64,000 nucleotides of DNA from HGM04593 sp045592125 (GTDB taxonomy: Bacteria > Bacteroidota > Bacteroidia > Bacteroidales > Bacteroidaceae): positions 39,330 to 103,329 of the forward strand of contig JAZNUE010000046.1 of assembly GCA_045592125.1 (NCBI GenBank), read 5' to 3'. The notes below the pieces were generated by a model, which saw only the letters and a program-made list of their open reading frames with translations, was not told the origin of the DNA and made no database searches. This document shows, piece after piece, positions 26,083-36,188 of the stretch. The position numbers were made by a program, and so were the translations under genes. Position 1 is the first letter of the stretch; every line of letters starts with the position of its first letter.

Positions 26083-26989
26083 CAATGAGGTATACCACAC
26101 GCCGGTGTTGCTTAAGGAGAGCGTAGACGGAATGGAAATTGCTCCCGGCAACACTTGTATCGACGTCACCTTTGGCGGCGGAGGCCACTCGCGCGAAATC
26201 CTGAGGCGCCTGGACAGCAACGGGCACCTCTACAGTTTCGACCAGGACGAGGATGCCGAGAAGAATGCCCCTGAAGACAAGCGGTTCACGTTTGTGCGGG
26301 GAAACTTCAGGTTCATATACAACTTCATGCGCTACCATGGCGTGACTGGAGTTGATGCCATACTTGCCGACCTGGGCGTGTCGGGGCACCATTTCGATGA
26401 CGAGACACGCGGTTTCTCGTTCCGTTTTGACGCCGACCTGGACATGCGCATGAACAAGCGGGGAGGAGAGACTGCCGCCAGCCTGCTCAACAGGGCCAGC
26501 GAAGAGGAACTGGCCAGGATATTCAGGCTTTACGGAGAACTAGGCTGCGCCCGGAAGCTCGCCGCAAGGATTGTAAGGATGAGGAGCGCGCAGCCCTTCA
26601 GGCGCGTAAACGACCTAATCGAGGCAGCAAGGCCATTCTGCCCTCCCCAACGCGAGAAGAAGGAGATGGCCAAAGTGTTCCAGGCGCTGCGCATTGAGAT
26701 AAACAAGGAGGTTGAGGCACTGCAGGAAATGCTCAGGAGCGCCAAGGACCTGCTAAGGCCAGGCGGCAGGCTGGTAGTGATAACATACCATTCAATCGAG
26801 GACCGCATAGTGAAGAACTTCATGAAGAGCGGCAACATTGAAGGCATAATAGAGAAAGACTTCTTTGGCAGGGTGACATCTCCTTTTGAGACAAGAAAGG
26901 TTATAGTGCCCGGCAATGAGGAACTTGAGAATAACCCGCGCTCACGCAGCGCCAAGCTGCGCATAGCAATAAAGAAGGAGGCAGAATAA
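26075..26989 (+). CDS. rsmH: 16S rRNA (cytosine(1402)-N4)-methyltransferase
   Basis: 304 residues. S-adenosylmethionine-binding motif VTFGGGGHSREIL near 30-42; DLGVSGHHFDDETRGFSFR near 103-121 is the usual signature around the catalytic region; VITYHSIEDRIVK near 230 also fits. Modifies C1402 in the ribosomal P site. Standard second gene of the dcw cluster. The stop overlaps the ftsL start (TAATG). Confidence 0.96.
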   Translation: MSNNEVYHTPVLLKESVDGMEIAPGNTCIDVTFGGGGHSREILRRLDSNGHLYSFDQDEDAEKNAPEDKRFTFVRGNFRFIYNFMRYHGVTGVDAILADLGVSGHHFDDETRGFSFRFDADLDMRMNKRGGETAASLLNRASEEELARIFRLYGELGCARKLAARIVRMRSAQPFRRVNDLIEAARPFCPPQREKKEMAKVFQALRIEINKEVEALQEMLRSAKDLLRPGGRLVVITYHSIEDRIVKNFMKSGNIEGIIEKDFFGRVTSPFETRKVIVPGNEELENNPRSRSAKLRIAIKKEAE

Positions 26990-27354
26990 TGAGCACAGCA
27001 CCCGTACAGCCAGGCAAGAAGAAGAAGAAAAAGAAGAAGAGAAGCGGCATAATACACACCATAATGGGCGGTGCCCTCTTCTCTAACGAGTTCATGCGCA
27101 GGAACGTGGCACTCATTGCGCTCATAGTGTTCTACTCTTTCATATACGTGAGCAACCGCTACGAATATGAACGCGAGCTCAGGAAAATAGAACGGCTCAC
27201 AAAGACAAGGGACACGCTCAAGAACAACCTTCTCACGTTAAAGAGCGAGTTCACCTCCAGGAGCCGCCAGACCGAACTTGAGAAAATCCTCAAGGATAGA
27301 GAGAGTGACCTAGGAACGTCACAAAGACCAATGTATACAATCAAGGACAGGTAA
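26989..27354 (+). CDS. ftsL: FtsL-like cell division protein
   Basis: 121 residues: a cytoplasmic head with eight consecutive lysines (about 10-17), one transmembrane helix (about 40-56, VALIALIVFYSFIYV) and a periplasmic coiled-coil-like part (60-105). This is the FtsL-like layout in Bacteroidota. It bridges FtsQ and FtsI/FtsW at the septum. Sequence identity with E. coli FtsL is expected to be low; the call rests on position and layout. Confidence 0.85.
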   Translation: MSTAPVQPGKKKKKKKKRSGIIHTIMGGALFSNEFMRRNVALIALIVFYSFIYVSNRYEYERELRKIERLTKTRDTLKNNLLTLKSEFTSRSRQTELEKILKDRESDLGTSQRPMYTIKDR

Positions 27355-27360
27355 GAGAGT

Positions 27361-29655
27361 ATGTTTGATTTTCGCAAAAGCTCAATTTTCCGATTCAATA
27401 TCCTGGTGGTGTTCGCATTCACCACCATGGCGCTTGTCATAATCGGCAACACAGTATCTACCATGTTCAAGGACAGGGAGATATGGACTGCCATAAAGAG
27501 CAGGTATGTGCAGGACAGCATAGTGCTGCAGCCCGAGAGAGGCAGGATTCTCGACGACAAGGGAGGCCTCATCGTGAGCAGCCTGCCCTACTACAGGCTG
27601 CGCATTGACTTTGTATATATAAATAAGGATAACCGCGAGGATTCAATTGCTGTGAACCATAAGAGGGACAGCCTGTGGAGAGCCGACATGGACAAGGTGT
27701 GCGAAGGGCTGCATGACATATTCCCTGGCGAGAGCGCCGAGAGTTTCAAGCGCCGCCTCACTGCCGGCTTCAACAAGAAGGCACGATACCTTAGGCTGTA
27801 CAACGGAAAGATATCGTACACACAGTACAACCGCCTTATGCAGCTGCCTATCTTCAGCATGGGGTCAAAATACAGCGGCCTCTTCATTGAGAAGGACCAG
27901 GACTTCGTGAAGGACAAGAAGAAACTTGCCAACCGTGTAAAGACCGACCGCAAGAACATCTTCGGCGATATCGGGCTCAGCACCTTCGGTATTGTCAGGG
28001 AGACAGTTAAGGACGGTGAGCTGGCAATGGAGCTCAACGGGCTCGAGAAGAAGTACAACAGTTACCTTGAGGGAACGCCTGGCATGGGACGCAAGGAGAC
28101 CAACAGGAAGGGCAACAGCATAACAAAGGTAAACGTTGCCCCCAAGGCCGGAATGGACATACAGACGACCATCGATACCGAGATGCTCGACATATGCGAG
28201 AATGCGCTCAAGAAGGTACTCATTGAGAAAAGCCTTCCTGCAGGCTGGGCAATGCTTATGGAGACAAGGACCGGAGACATAAAGGCCATTGTAAACCTCA
28301 CGAAAAGCACCACCGTCACCGGCAAGACAGTCTACCTTGAGACAACCGACAACATACCCAACAACCCGACCCCCAACCATGCGCTCTGCCGCATGATGGA
28401 GCCAGGCTCAATATTCAAGACAATCGCCGTCACGGCAATGCTCGCCGACGGGAAGGTGACCATCCAGGATTCCGTCAAGGCATACGCCTCAAAGGCATGC
28501 CCTTTCAACGGCAAGGTGGTAAGGGACGAGATGTACCGCGACAACGGCACAGGCAAGTACAGCATGGGCGAGGTGCTTAAATACTCCTCGAACATAGGCA
28601 TGGTGCAGTATATAAAGAAGGCATACGAGCAGTGCCCCGAGGAGTACACGAACACGCTCAAGCGCTTTGGCCTCACCGACAATTACGGCCTCATCGACAG
28701 TGAGGTGACGCCTTATATAACCACACCCGACAGCAAGCGCTGGAGCAAGCAGAGCCTGAACTCCATGTCATACGGATATGCCGTGCAGATGACCGGCATA
28801 AACATGCTCGTCTTCTACAACACCATCGCCAATGGCGGAGTACAGATGCAGCCTCGCATTGTAAAGGCAGTGCTGAAGGACGGCGAGGTCATTGAGGAGT
28901 TCCCTACAAAGGTGCTCAACGATTCACTCTTCTCAAAGAAGACCGCCGACGAGGTTACCCAGATGCTCATTAACGTGGTAGAGGGAAAAGGCCTGGACGG
29001 AAGGTATGACGGTACAGGCAAGCGGGCCAGGTCCGAGATGATGAAAGTTGCCGGAAAGACTGGCACTGCCGACCTCATAAACCCGAACAACGGAAAGTAC
29101 GACGGCTTTGGCAAGATGATGAGTTTCTGCGGGTTCTTCCCTGCAGACAACCCTCAGTACACGCTTCTTGTACAGACAATATATGAGACCGCACAGGATA
29201 ACAGGACAGAGAAGACCAAGCTTGGCGGAGGAAGCACATCGGCCATCGTATTCAAGGAGATTGCCGACAAGATAATGTCAAAGAGACTCAGAAGCGAGGT
29301 CGGGCATGCAAGCGAGGGCACACCCGTACGCCCCGAGGTAAAGAGAGGAAGCATTGATGACGCCGAGACTGTACTTGAAAGCATTGGGGTGAGGAACAGC
29401 GGCAGCAGCAAGGAGTCGGGATGGGGAAGGATAACCCTTGACAAGGAAAAGGGATACAGATACTCTCACAATGAGCCTCGCGCCGGCATTGTTCCCAACG
29501 TGAAGGGCATGGGAGCAAAGGACGCGGTATACCTGCTGCGCAAAAGCGGCCTTGAAGCAAGGCTTGAAGGATACGGGACAGTAGCAGAGCAGAGCATACC
29601 GGCAGGCAGCATTGCCCGTAAAGGCAACACCATAACACTTATGCTGCGCCCTTGA
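27361..29655 (+). CDS. ftsI: Septal transpeptidase FtsI (PBP3) with C-terminal PASTA domain
   Basis: 764 residues. One N-terminal transmembrane helix (about 15-35), a dimerisation domain beginning PERGRILDDKGG near 59, then the penicillin-binding transpeptidase domain with SxxK (EPGSIFKTI), SxN (YSSNIGM) and KTG (VAGKTGTADL) motifs. The last 65 residues form a PASTA repeat (IVPNVKGMGAKDAVYLLRKSG) as in PBP2x-like proteins. Cross-links septal peptidoglycan in the periplasm. Confidence 0.95.
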   Translation: MFDFRKSSIFRFNILVVFAFTTMALVIIGNTVSTMFKDREIWTAIKSRYVQDSIVLQPERGRILDDKGGLIVSSLPYYRLRIDFVYINKDNREDSIAVNHKRDSLWRADMDKVCEGLHDIFPGESAESFKRRLTAGFNKKARYLRLYNGKISYTQYNRLMQLPIFSMGSKYSGLFIEKDQDFVKDKKKLANRVKTDRKNIFGDIGLSTFGIVRETVKDGELAMELNGLEKKYNSYLEGTPGMGRKETNRKGNSITKVNVAPKAGMDIQTTIDTEMLDICENALKKVLIEKSLPAGWAMLMETRTGDIKAIVNLTKSTTVTGKTVYLETTDNIPNNPTPNHALCRMMEPGSIFKTIAVTAMLADGKVTIQDSVKAYASKACPFNGKVVRDEMYRDNGTGKYSMGEVLKYSSNIGMVQYIKKAYEQCPEEYTNTLKRFGLTDNYGLIDSEVTPYITTPDSKRWSKQSLNSMSYGYAVQMTGINMLVFYNTIANGGVQMQPRIVKAVLKDGEVIEEFPTKVLNDSLFSKKTADEVTQMLINVVEGKGLDGRYDGTGKRARSEMMKVAGKTGTADLINPNNGKYDGFGKMMSFCGFFPADNPQYTLLVQTIYETAQDNRTEKTKLGGGSTSAIVFKEIADKIMSKRLRSEVGHASEGTPVRPEVKRGSIDDAETVLESIGVRNSGSSKESGWGRITLDKEKGYRYSHNEPRAGIVPNVKGMGAKDAVYLLRKSGLEARLEGYGTVAEQSIPAGSIARKGNTITLMLRP

Positions 29656-29686
29656 GACTAACGGAAAAGAAACAGAATACAGAGAT

Positions 29687-31141
29687 ATGAGACTTAACGA
29701 CCTGATAAGAGAGATACAGTACAGCAGGCTTGTACTTCCTAAGGACGAGGTAGAAGTGCGTGGCGTGAACATCGACTCAAGGAAAGTAGAGAACGGGGAC
29801 ATGTTCATTGCAGTAAGAGGCACACAGGCCGACGGGCATGCATATATATCATCGGCCGAAGAGAAAGGTGCCGTAGCGATAGTCTGCGAGAACATCCCCG
29901 AGAAGCAGGACCCCAATGTAGCATACATTGTGGTGCCCAATGCACAGGCAGTTACCGGCAAGCTGGCAACAGTCTTCTACGGCAGTCCTTCGACAAGGCT
30001 GAGACTGGTAGGCGTTACCGGGACAAACGGCAAGACAACCATTGCCACGCTGCTCTACGAGCTGTTCCGCTCAATGGGGCACAAGTGCGGCCTGCTTTCA
30101 ACCGTATGCAACTATGTCGACGGCAAGGCATACCCCTCTACCCACACGACCCCCGACGCAATCTCGCTGAACAGGCTGCTGGCAATGATGGTGGATGCCG
30201 GCTGCGAATACGCCTTCATGGAGGTGAGCTCGCACGCACTTGCACAGGAACGCGTTGGCGGGCTTGAGTTTGCCGGAGCCATATTCACCAATCTCACGCG
30301 CGACCACATGGACTTCCATGAGACAATGGACAACTACCTCAAGGCCAAGAAGAACCTGTTCGACAGCCTGCCGCGCAACTCGTTCGCCATAACCAACCTC
30401 GACGACAAGAACGGGCCGGTTATGGTGCAGAACTGCCGCGGAGACGTCAAGAGCTACTCCACACGCACACTCGGCGACTACAAGGCACGCATAGTAGAGA
30501 CACATCTTGACGGCATGATACTCGAGTTCAACAACAGGGAGTTCTCGACCATGCTCACAGGCCGTTTCAACATAAGCAACCTGCTCGCCATCTTCGGCGC
30601 AGCCGTGGAGCTGGGCAAGGACCCCGAAGAGGTGCTCAGGGTAATGAGCACACTCAGGCCCGTCTCAGGGCGCTTCGAGACCCTGCGCTCGGCCGATGGA
30701 ATCTCTGCAATAGTGGACTATGCCCACACGCCCGACGCGCTCAAGAACGTGCTGGGCACAATTAACGAGGTGCTGCGCGGGCGAGGCAGCGTCATCACCG
30801 TTGTTGGCGCAGGAGGCAACCGCGACAAGGGCAAGCGCCCGATTATGGCAGCAGAGGCCGCAAAAGGCAGCAGCAGAGTGATACTGACGTCAGACAATCC
30901 GCGCAACGAGGAACCGCAGGATATCATAGACGACATGCTCGCCGGCCTTAGCGACGGGCAGAAGAAGAACGTAATATCCATTGTCGACCGCAAGGAGGCA
31001 ATAAGGACGGCATGCGCGCTTGCACAGAAAGGCGATGTAGTGCTCGTCGCCGGCAAGGGGCATGAGGACTACCAGGAAATAAAGGGCGTCAAGCACCATT
31101 TTGACGACAAGGAAGTTATTAGGGAAATTTTCAATATCTAA
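29687..31141 (+). CDS. murE: UDP-MurNAc-tripeptide ligase MurE (meso-diaminopimelate type)
   Basis: 484-residue Mur ligase: ATP site GVTGTNGKTTIATLL near 107-121, central FTNLTRDHMDFHET, and the C-terminal DNPR motif in TSDNPRNEEP near 405. DNPR is the signature of enzymes that add meso-diaminopimelate rather than lysine, so the peptidoglycan is probably of the A1-gamma type. Third step of stem-peptide assembly on UDP-MurNAc in the cytoplasm. Confidence 0.96.
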   Translation: MRLNDLIREIQYSRLVLPKDEVEVRGVNIDSRKVENGDMFIAVRGTQADGHAYISSAEEKGAVAIVCENIPEKQDPNVAYIVVPNAQAVTGKLATVFYGSPSTRLRLVGVTGTNGKTTIATLLYELFRSMGHKCGLLSTVCNYVDGKAYPSTHTTPDAISLNRLLAMMVDAGCEYAFMEVSSHALAQERVGGLEFAGAIFTNLTRDHMDFHETMDNYLKAKKNLFDSLPRNSFAITNLDDKNGPVMVQNCRGDVKSYSTRTLGDYKARIVETHLDGMILEFNNREFSTMLTGRFNISNLLAIFGAAVELGKDPEEVLRVMSTLRPVSGRFETLRSADGISAIVDYAHTPDALKNVLGTINEVLRGRGSVITVVGAGGNRDKGKRPIMAAEAAKGSSRVILTSDNPRNEEPQDIIDDMLAGLSDGQKKNVISIVDRKEAIRTACALAQKGDVVLVAGKGHEDYQEIKGVKHHFDDKEVIREIFNI

Positions 31142-31155
31142 GGCACAAGAAAGAT

Positions 31156-32412
31156 ATGCTGTATCATTTGTTTGACTATCTTCAGGACAGCGGGTTCCCG
31201 GGCGCAAGGCTCTTCAGCTACATCTCGTTCAGGGCACTGCTCTCGGCAGTAATTGCACTGCTTGTCTCGGCATGGTTCGGAAGCGCTCTCATCAAGTACT
31301 TCAAGAAGAAGCAGATTACAGAGACCCTGCGCGATTTCGACAAGAACAACCTCAAGGCAGGAGTACCCACCATGGGCGGTATTATTATCATTATAGCAAT
31401 CCTTGTCCCGTGCCTCCTGCTTGGCAGGCTCGACAACGTGTACATGATACTGCTGATTATAACGACAGTATGGCTGGGCATACTAGGATTTGCCGATGAC
31501 TACATAAAGACATTCAAGAAGAACAAGGACGGTATTCCGGGCAAGGTCAAGATTGCCGGGCAGGCAGGCCTGGGCCTTGTAATAGGCCTGACACTCTGCT
31601 TCAGCCCTCAGGCAGTAATGCGCGACAACATTACCGTAAAGAACGGTAGCGCCGTAGAGGTACAGCACCGGAAGGAAGCGACCAAGGAGAACAAGACCAC
31701 TATCCCGTTTGTCAAGAACCACGATATAAACTACAGCGAGATAATGTCATTCTGCGGCGACTACAAGGAGGAGGCCGGCTGGGCGCTTTTCGTAATTGTC
31801 ACAGTGCTTGTGATTACCGCAGTCTCCAACGGCGCCAACCTGAATGACGGCATGGACGGCATGCTCGCCGGGAATGGCGCCATAATGGGCGTCACGCTTG
31901 CCGTGCTGGCCTACGTCTCGAGCCACGTCTCGTGGGCCGAGTACCTGAACATCATGTTCCTGCCGGGCGGAGAGGAAGTCGTCGTGTTCACGTTCGCCTT
32001 CATAGGCGCCCTCATTGGTTTCCTGTGGTACAACTCGTTCCCAGCACAAGTGTTCATGGGCGACACGGGAAGCCTCACCATCGGTGGCATTATCGCGGTC
32101 GTGGCCATACTGCTGCACAAGGAACTGCTGCTTGTGCTGCTGTGCGGCATATTCGTAGCCGAGAACATGTCGGTGATAATGCAGGTAGCATACTTCAAGC
32201 GCGGAAAGAAGAAAGGCATAAAGCAGAGGATTTTCCGCCGCACACCACTGCACCACCACTACAATGTAGAGGACGAGAAACTGGACAAGGAGTGCACATA
32301 TATACTCAAGGGACCTGAGCGCCCGCTGCACGAGGCCAAGGTAACAGTGAGGTTCTGGATTGTTACAATTATAATGGCAGCCCTGACACTCCTCACGCTA
32401 AAGATAAGATAA
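31156..32412 (+). CDS. mraY: Phospho-MurNAc-pentapeptide transferase MraY
   Basis: 418 residues with about 10 transmembrane helices. Family motifs: GFADDYIKTFKKNKDGIPGKVK near 113, NGANLNDGMDGMLAG near 225 with the Mg-binding aspartates, and RRTPLHHHY near 362. It links phospho-MurNAc-pentapeptide to undecaprenyl phosphate, making lipid I. A cytoplasmic loop of about 45 residues (160-205) makes it longer than the E. coli enzyme (360), as in relatives. Confidence 0.96.
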   Translation: MLYHLFDYLQDSGFPGARLFSYISFRALLSAVIALLVSAWFGSALIKYFKKKQITETLRDFDKNNLKAGVPTMGGIIIIIAILVPCLLLGRLDNVYMILLIITTVWLGILGFADDYIKTFKKNKDGIPGKVKIAGQAGLGLVIGLTLCFSPQAVMRDNITVKNGSAVEVQHRKEATKENKTTIPFVKNHDINYSEIMSFCGDYKEEAGWALFVIVTVLVITAVSNGANLNDGMDGMLAGNGAIMGVTLAVLAYVSSHVSWAEYLNIMFLPGGEEVVVFTFAFIGALIGFLWYNSFPAQVFMGDTGSLTIGGIIAVVAILLHKELLLVLLCGIFVAENMSVIMQVAYFKRGKKKGIKQRIFRRTPLHHHYNVEDEKLDKECTYILKGPERPLHEAKVTVRFWIVTIIMAALTLLTLKIR

Positions 32413-32413
32413 T

Positions 32414-33745
32414 ATGGAGAAGAGAATAGTCATACTAGGTGCCGGAGAGAGCGGCTGCGGAGCGGCCGTCCTTGCCAAGAAGCTGGGGTTTGATGTCTTT
32501 GTATCGGACTTCGGCCCTATTGCCGGCAAGTACAAGGAGATGCTCATCGGGCATGACATCCCCTGGGAAGAGAGGCAGCACAGCGAAGCGCTCATACTCA
32601 ACGCAGGAGAGGTAATCAAGAGCCCTGGAATTCCTAACGAGGCGCCCATCATAAGGAAAATTACCGAGGCCGGCATTCCTGTGATATCGGAGATTGAGTT
32701 TGCCGGACGCTACACAAGGGCAAAGATGGTGTGCATTACCGGCAGCAACGGAAAGACCACTACCACATCGCTCATATACCACATATTCCGCAAGGCAGGA
32801 CTTGACGTAGGCCTTGCCGGGAACATCGGGCGCAGCCTTGCACTGCAGGTTGCCGAGGGCGACAAGGACTACTACATTGTTGAGCTGAGCAGTTTCCAGC
32901 TCGACAACATGTACGAATTCCGCGCGAATGTCGCCGTCCTGCTTAACATAACCCCCGACCACCTCGACCGCTACGGTTACAAGATGGAGAACTATGTGAA
33001 GGCCAAGTTCCGTATACTCCAGAACCAGCAGCCCGAGGATGCGTTCGTCTACTGGAACGACGACCCAATCATAAGCAGCGAGCTGCCGAAGTACAGCCAT
33101 GGCAGGCTCTACCCCTTTGCCGAGGAGAAGCACGAGGGCGCTGCCGCATATACCCATGAGGAGAGACTGGTGTTCACCGAGCCCGCGCCCTTCAACATGG
33201 AGTTTGAGGAGCTGTCGCTCACAGGAAAGCACAACCTCTACAACTCCATGGCAGCGGGAATATCGGCAAATGTTGCCGGAATACGCAAGGAGACAATACG
33301 CGAGGCGCTGAGTTCTTTTACAGGAGTCGAGCACAGGCTCGAGGCTGTAGCAAAGGTAAACGGCGTGGAATACATCAACGACTCCAAGGCCACGAATGTG
33401 AACAGCTGCTGGTATGCCCTGCAGAGTATGAAGGGCAGGACTGTACTTATCCTGGGCGGTAAGGACAAGGGCAATGACTACAGCGAGATTGCCGGCCTGG
33501 TCAAGGAGAAGTGCAGCGCGCTCATCTTCCTCGGTGCCGACAACAGCAAGCTGCAGGAATTCTTCGGCGGTTTCGGCATTCCAGTATACGACACCCACTC
33601 AATGCAGGAGTGCGTTGATACGGCATACAGGATAGCAAGGAGCGGAGAGACCGTGCTGCTGAGCCCCTGCTGCGCAAGCTTTGACCTGTTCAAGAGCTAT
33701 GAGGAGAGAGGGCGCATGTTCAAGGAGTGCGTATGCAAGCTGTAA
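32414..33745 (+). CDS. murD: UDP-MurNAc-L-alanine:D-glutamate ligase MurD
   Basis: 443 residues; N-terminal nucleotide fold VILGAGESGCGAAVLAKK, ATP loop CITGSNGKTTTTSLIY near 110, NITPDHLDRYG near 180 and NDSKATNV near 320, all Mur ligase landmarks. Adds D-glutamate to UDP-MurNAc-L-Ala. Starts 1 bp after the mraY stop. A 62-bp gap follows before ftsW, the largest inside the operon, without a visible terminator or -7 box. Confidence 0.96.
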   Translation: MEKRIVILGAGESGCGAAVLAKKLGFDVFVSDFGPIAGKYKEMLIGHDIPWEERQHSEALILNAGEVIKSPGIPNEAPIIRKITEAGIPVISEIEFAGRYTRAKMVCITGSNGKTTTTSLIYHIFRKAGLDVGLAGNIGRSLALQVAEGDKDYYIVELSSFQLDNMYEFRANVAVLLNITPDHLDRYGYKMENYVKAKFRILQNQQPEDAFVYWNDDPIISSELPKYSHGRLYPFAEEKHEGAAAYTHEERLVFTEPAPFNMEFEELSLTGKHNLYNSMAAGISANVAGIRKETIREALSSFTGVEHRLEAVAKVNGVEYINDSKATNVNSCWYALQSMKGRTVLILGGKDKGNDYSEIAGLVKEKCSALIFLGADNSKLQEFFGGFGIPVYDTHSMQECVDTAYRIARSGETVLLSPCCASFDLFKSYEERGRMFKECVCKL

Positions 33746-33807
33746 GGCTAGTGATATAAAACTGCGACAAGACACATCTATATACTAAACCAAAAAAAAG
33801 AAAAGCT

Positions 33808-35037
33808 ATGGGAGGCGACAAGCTAAAGAGAATCCTATTCAAGGGAGACAAGATTATATGGGCAGTCTTTTTCATAATATGCGCAATATCATGGGTTGAG
33901 GTTTTCAGCGCAACCAGCCGCCAGATAACCGACAGCGGCAGCTACTGGCTTCCAATAATAAAGCATACGGCATTCCTCATAGCAGGAATATTTGTGGTGT
34001 GGTTCATGCAGAACTTCAGGCCGCGGCAGATAAAGGGCCTTACAGGCTTCTTCTACTGGCTGGGCCTTATAGGCCTTATCTGGGCACAGTTCGACCCCAA
34101 TTCACGCATAAACGGCAGCGCCCGCTGGATTAACGTGTTCGGCCTGTTCACCATACAGCCTATGGAGTTCGCCAAGATGGGACTTATAATGACAACCGCA
34201 AGGATACTCTCCAAGTACCAGGACGAGAACGGGACCAGCGGAGAGGCACTTAAGGAGATTGCCAAATACAGCATTCTCCCAATCCTCATCATCCTCAAGG
34301 AGAACCTGTCGACTGCCGCGCTTCTCATTCTCGCGATATATATGATGATGTATATCGCAAAAATGCCGTGGAAACAGCTGCTGCTGATAGCAGGCAGCGG
34401 CATAGCTGTTGCGGCATTAGGCATTGGCGCGATACTGTTCACGCCTGAGAGCTTTGCCGGCAAGGGCGATTTCGGCAGCAAGGTCATCACATGGAAGCAC
34501 CGCATACAGGCAATAGGCGACAGTACGCCTATCGACCCCGACAACTACAAGATTGACGACGACCAGAGAGCGCATGCCAACATGGCCATAGCGTCGAGCC
34601 ACTTCTTCGGCTGCGGTCCTGGCAACTCGGTACAGCGCGACAACATCCCGCACTCCTACTCCGACTTCATATATGCCATTATAATTGAGGAACTCGGGCT
34701 CATAGGCGGAGTCGTGGTAATACTGCTCTACCTGACACTGCTCTACCGCAGCGGGAAGATTGCCGACAGGAGCGACAGCGCATACTCGGCCTATCTTGCC
34801 ATGGGAATAGGAATCATCATAACCTTGCAGGCCATGCTCCACATGTACATATCTGTCGGGGACTTCGTTACCGGGCAGCCATTGCCCCTGATTAGCCAGG
34901 GCGGCACATCGGTAGTAATAAACTGCATATATATCGGCATGCTGCTATCTATTAGCAGACACCAGAGGAAGGACGGAGCAGCAGCTCCCGCAATTGAGAC
35001 TGAGACAGACAACTATAACGGACAGACAGCATCATGA
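33808..35037 (+). CDS. ftsW: Septal peptidoglycan polymerase FtsW (SEDS family)
   Basis: 409 residues, about ten transmembrane helices. SEDS landmarks: FSATSRQ near the first periplasmic loop, a long loop 4 with AIASSHFFGCGPGNSVQR and IPHSYSDFIYAIIIEELG near 260-300, and PLPLISQGGTSVVIN near 355. FtsW polymerises glycan strands with FtsI. The start overlaps no earlier gene; its stop overlaps murG by 4 bp (ATGA). Confidence 0.95.
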   Translation: MGGDKLKRILFKGDKIIWAVFFIICAISWVEVFSATSRQITDSGSYWLPIIKHTAFLIAGIFVVWFMQNFRPRQIKGLTGFFYWLGLIGLIWAQFDPNSRINGSARWINVFGLFTIQPMEFAKMGLIMTTARILSKYQDENGTSGEALKEIAKYSILPILIILKENLSTAALLILAIYMMMYIAKMPWKQLLLIAGSGIAVAALGIGAILFTPESFAGKGDFGSKVITWKHRIQAIGDSTPIDPDNYKIDDDQRAHANMAIASSHFFGCGPGNSVQRDNIPHSYSDFIYAIIIEELGLIGGVVVILLYLTLLYRSGKIADRSDSAYSAYLAMGIGIIITLQAMLHMYISVGDFVTGQPLPLISQGGTSVVINCIYIGMLLSISRHQRKDGAAAPAIETETDNYNGQTAS

Positions 35038-36188
35038 AAAAGGAGTATAGGATAATTATCAGCGGCGGCGGCACAGGAGGACACATTTTCCCAGCCCTGT
35101 CAATAGCCGACGCCATACGCAGCAAGCAGCCCGACGCAAAGATTCTTTTCGTGGGAGCCGAGAACAGGATGGAAATGCAGCGCGTCCCCGCCGCCGGCTA
35201 TGAGATAATAGGCCTGCCTATTGCCGGTTTCAACCGCAAGAACCTGCTCAAGAACATAAAGGTCCTGTGGCTCATCCTCAAGAGCCAGCGCAAGGCAAGG
35301 AAGATTATTAAGGAGTTCGCGCCCCAGGCCGCTGTGGGAGTAGGCGGATATGCCAGCGGTCCCACACTCAAGATGGCGGCGAGCATGGACATACCTACAC
35401 TCATACAGGAACAGAACTCCTATGCTGGCGTTACCAACAAGATACTGGCAAAGAAGGCAAAGATGATATGCGTTGCCTACGAGGGGATGGAGCGCTTCTT
35501 CCCGCACGAGAAGATAAGGCTCACAGGGAACCCTGTGCGCAAGAGCCTTCTCGACATGCGCGCTAACCGCGACGAGGCCGTCAGGGCGATGGGGCTCGAC
35601 GGTAACAGGAAATGCGTACTCATAGTAGGCGGAAGCCTTGGCGCAAGAAGCATTAACGAGGGAATACTGGCCAGCCTTGGACTCATAAGGGAGAACAGCG
35701 ACATACAGTTCGTGTGGCAGACAGGCAAGCTCTACTTCGACGAGATGAAGGAGAGGGCGGCACAGGCCGGCAAGCCAGAGAACCTTACAATAACAGACTT
35801 CGTCTCGAACATGGCCGATGCCCTGAGCGCAGCAGACGTTGTCGTTTCCCGTGCAGGCGCAGGCTCGATATCGGAGTTCGCCCTGCTTGGCAAGGCCGTT
35901 ATACTTGTCCCGTCACCCAACGTGAGCGAAGACCACCAGACAAAGAACGCCATGGCGCTTGTGGAGAAGGACGCGGCCATCTACGTTGCAGACGCCAACG
36001 TGAAGGAAGAGCTTGTGGCAAAGGCCATAGAGACAGTAAAGGACCCCGAGGCCATAGCCTCGCTAGAAGAGAACATCGTGAAGCTTGGCAAGCCTAACGC
36101 CGCCGATGAGATAGCCAGCGCGGTACTCATGCTTGCCGACGCATACATCGAGAAACAGACAAGACGAGAAAAGGAGAATCTTAGATAA
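35034..36188 (+). CDS. murG: UDP-GlcNAc:lipid I N-acetylglucosaminyltransferase MurG
   Basis: 384 residues, two Rossmann domains (GT28). ISGGGTGGHIFPALS near 9-23, PLAYVGVGGYASGP-like VGVGGYASGP near 100, and SRAGAGSISEFALLGKAVILVP near 275 form the donor and acceptor sites. Converts lipid I to lipid II at the inner membrane surface. Overlaps ftsW (4 bp) and touches murC (1 bp). Confidence 0.95.
   Translation: MKKEYRIIISGGGTGGHIFPALSIADAIRSKQPDAKILFVGAENRMEMQRVPAAGYEIIGLPIAGFNRKNLLKNIKVLWLILKSQRKARKIIKEFAPQAAVGVGGYASGPTLKMAASMDIPTLIQEQNSYAGVTNKILAKKAKMICVAYEGMERFFPHEKIRLTGNPVRKSLLDMRANRDEAVRAMGLDGNRKCVLIVGGSLGARSINEGILASLGLIRENSDIQFVWQTGKLYFDEMKERAAQAGKPENLTITDFVSNMADALSAADVVVSRAGAGSISEFALLGKAVILVPSPNVSEDHQTKNAMALVEKDAAIYVADANVKEELVAKAIETVKDPEAIASLEENIVKLGKPNAADEIASAVLMLADAYIEKQTRREKENLR

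Noticed and set aside
26989..27060. Frameshift in the poly-Lys run of ftsL
   Set aside because: The AAG/AAA run keeps frame through the membrane helix and coiled coil, so the gene is intact.
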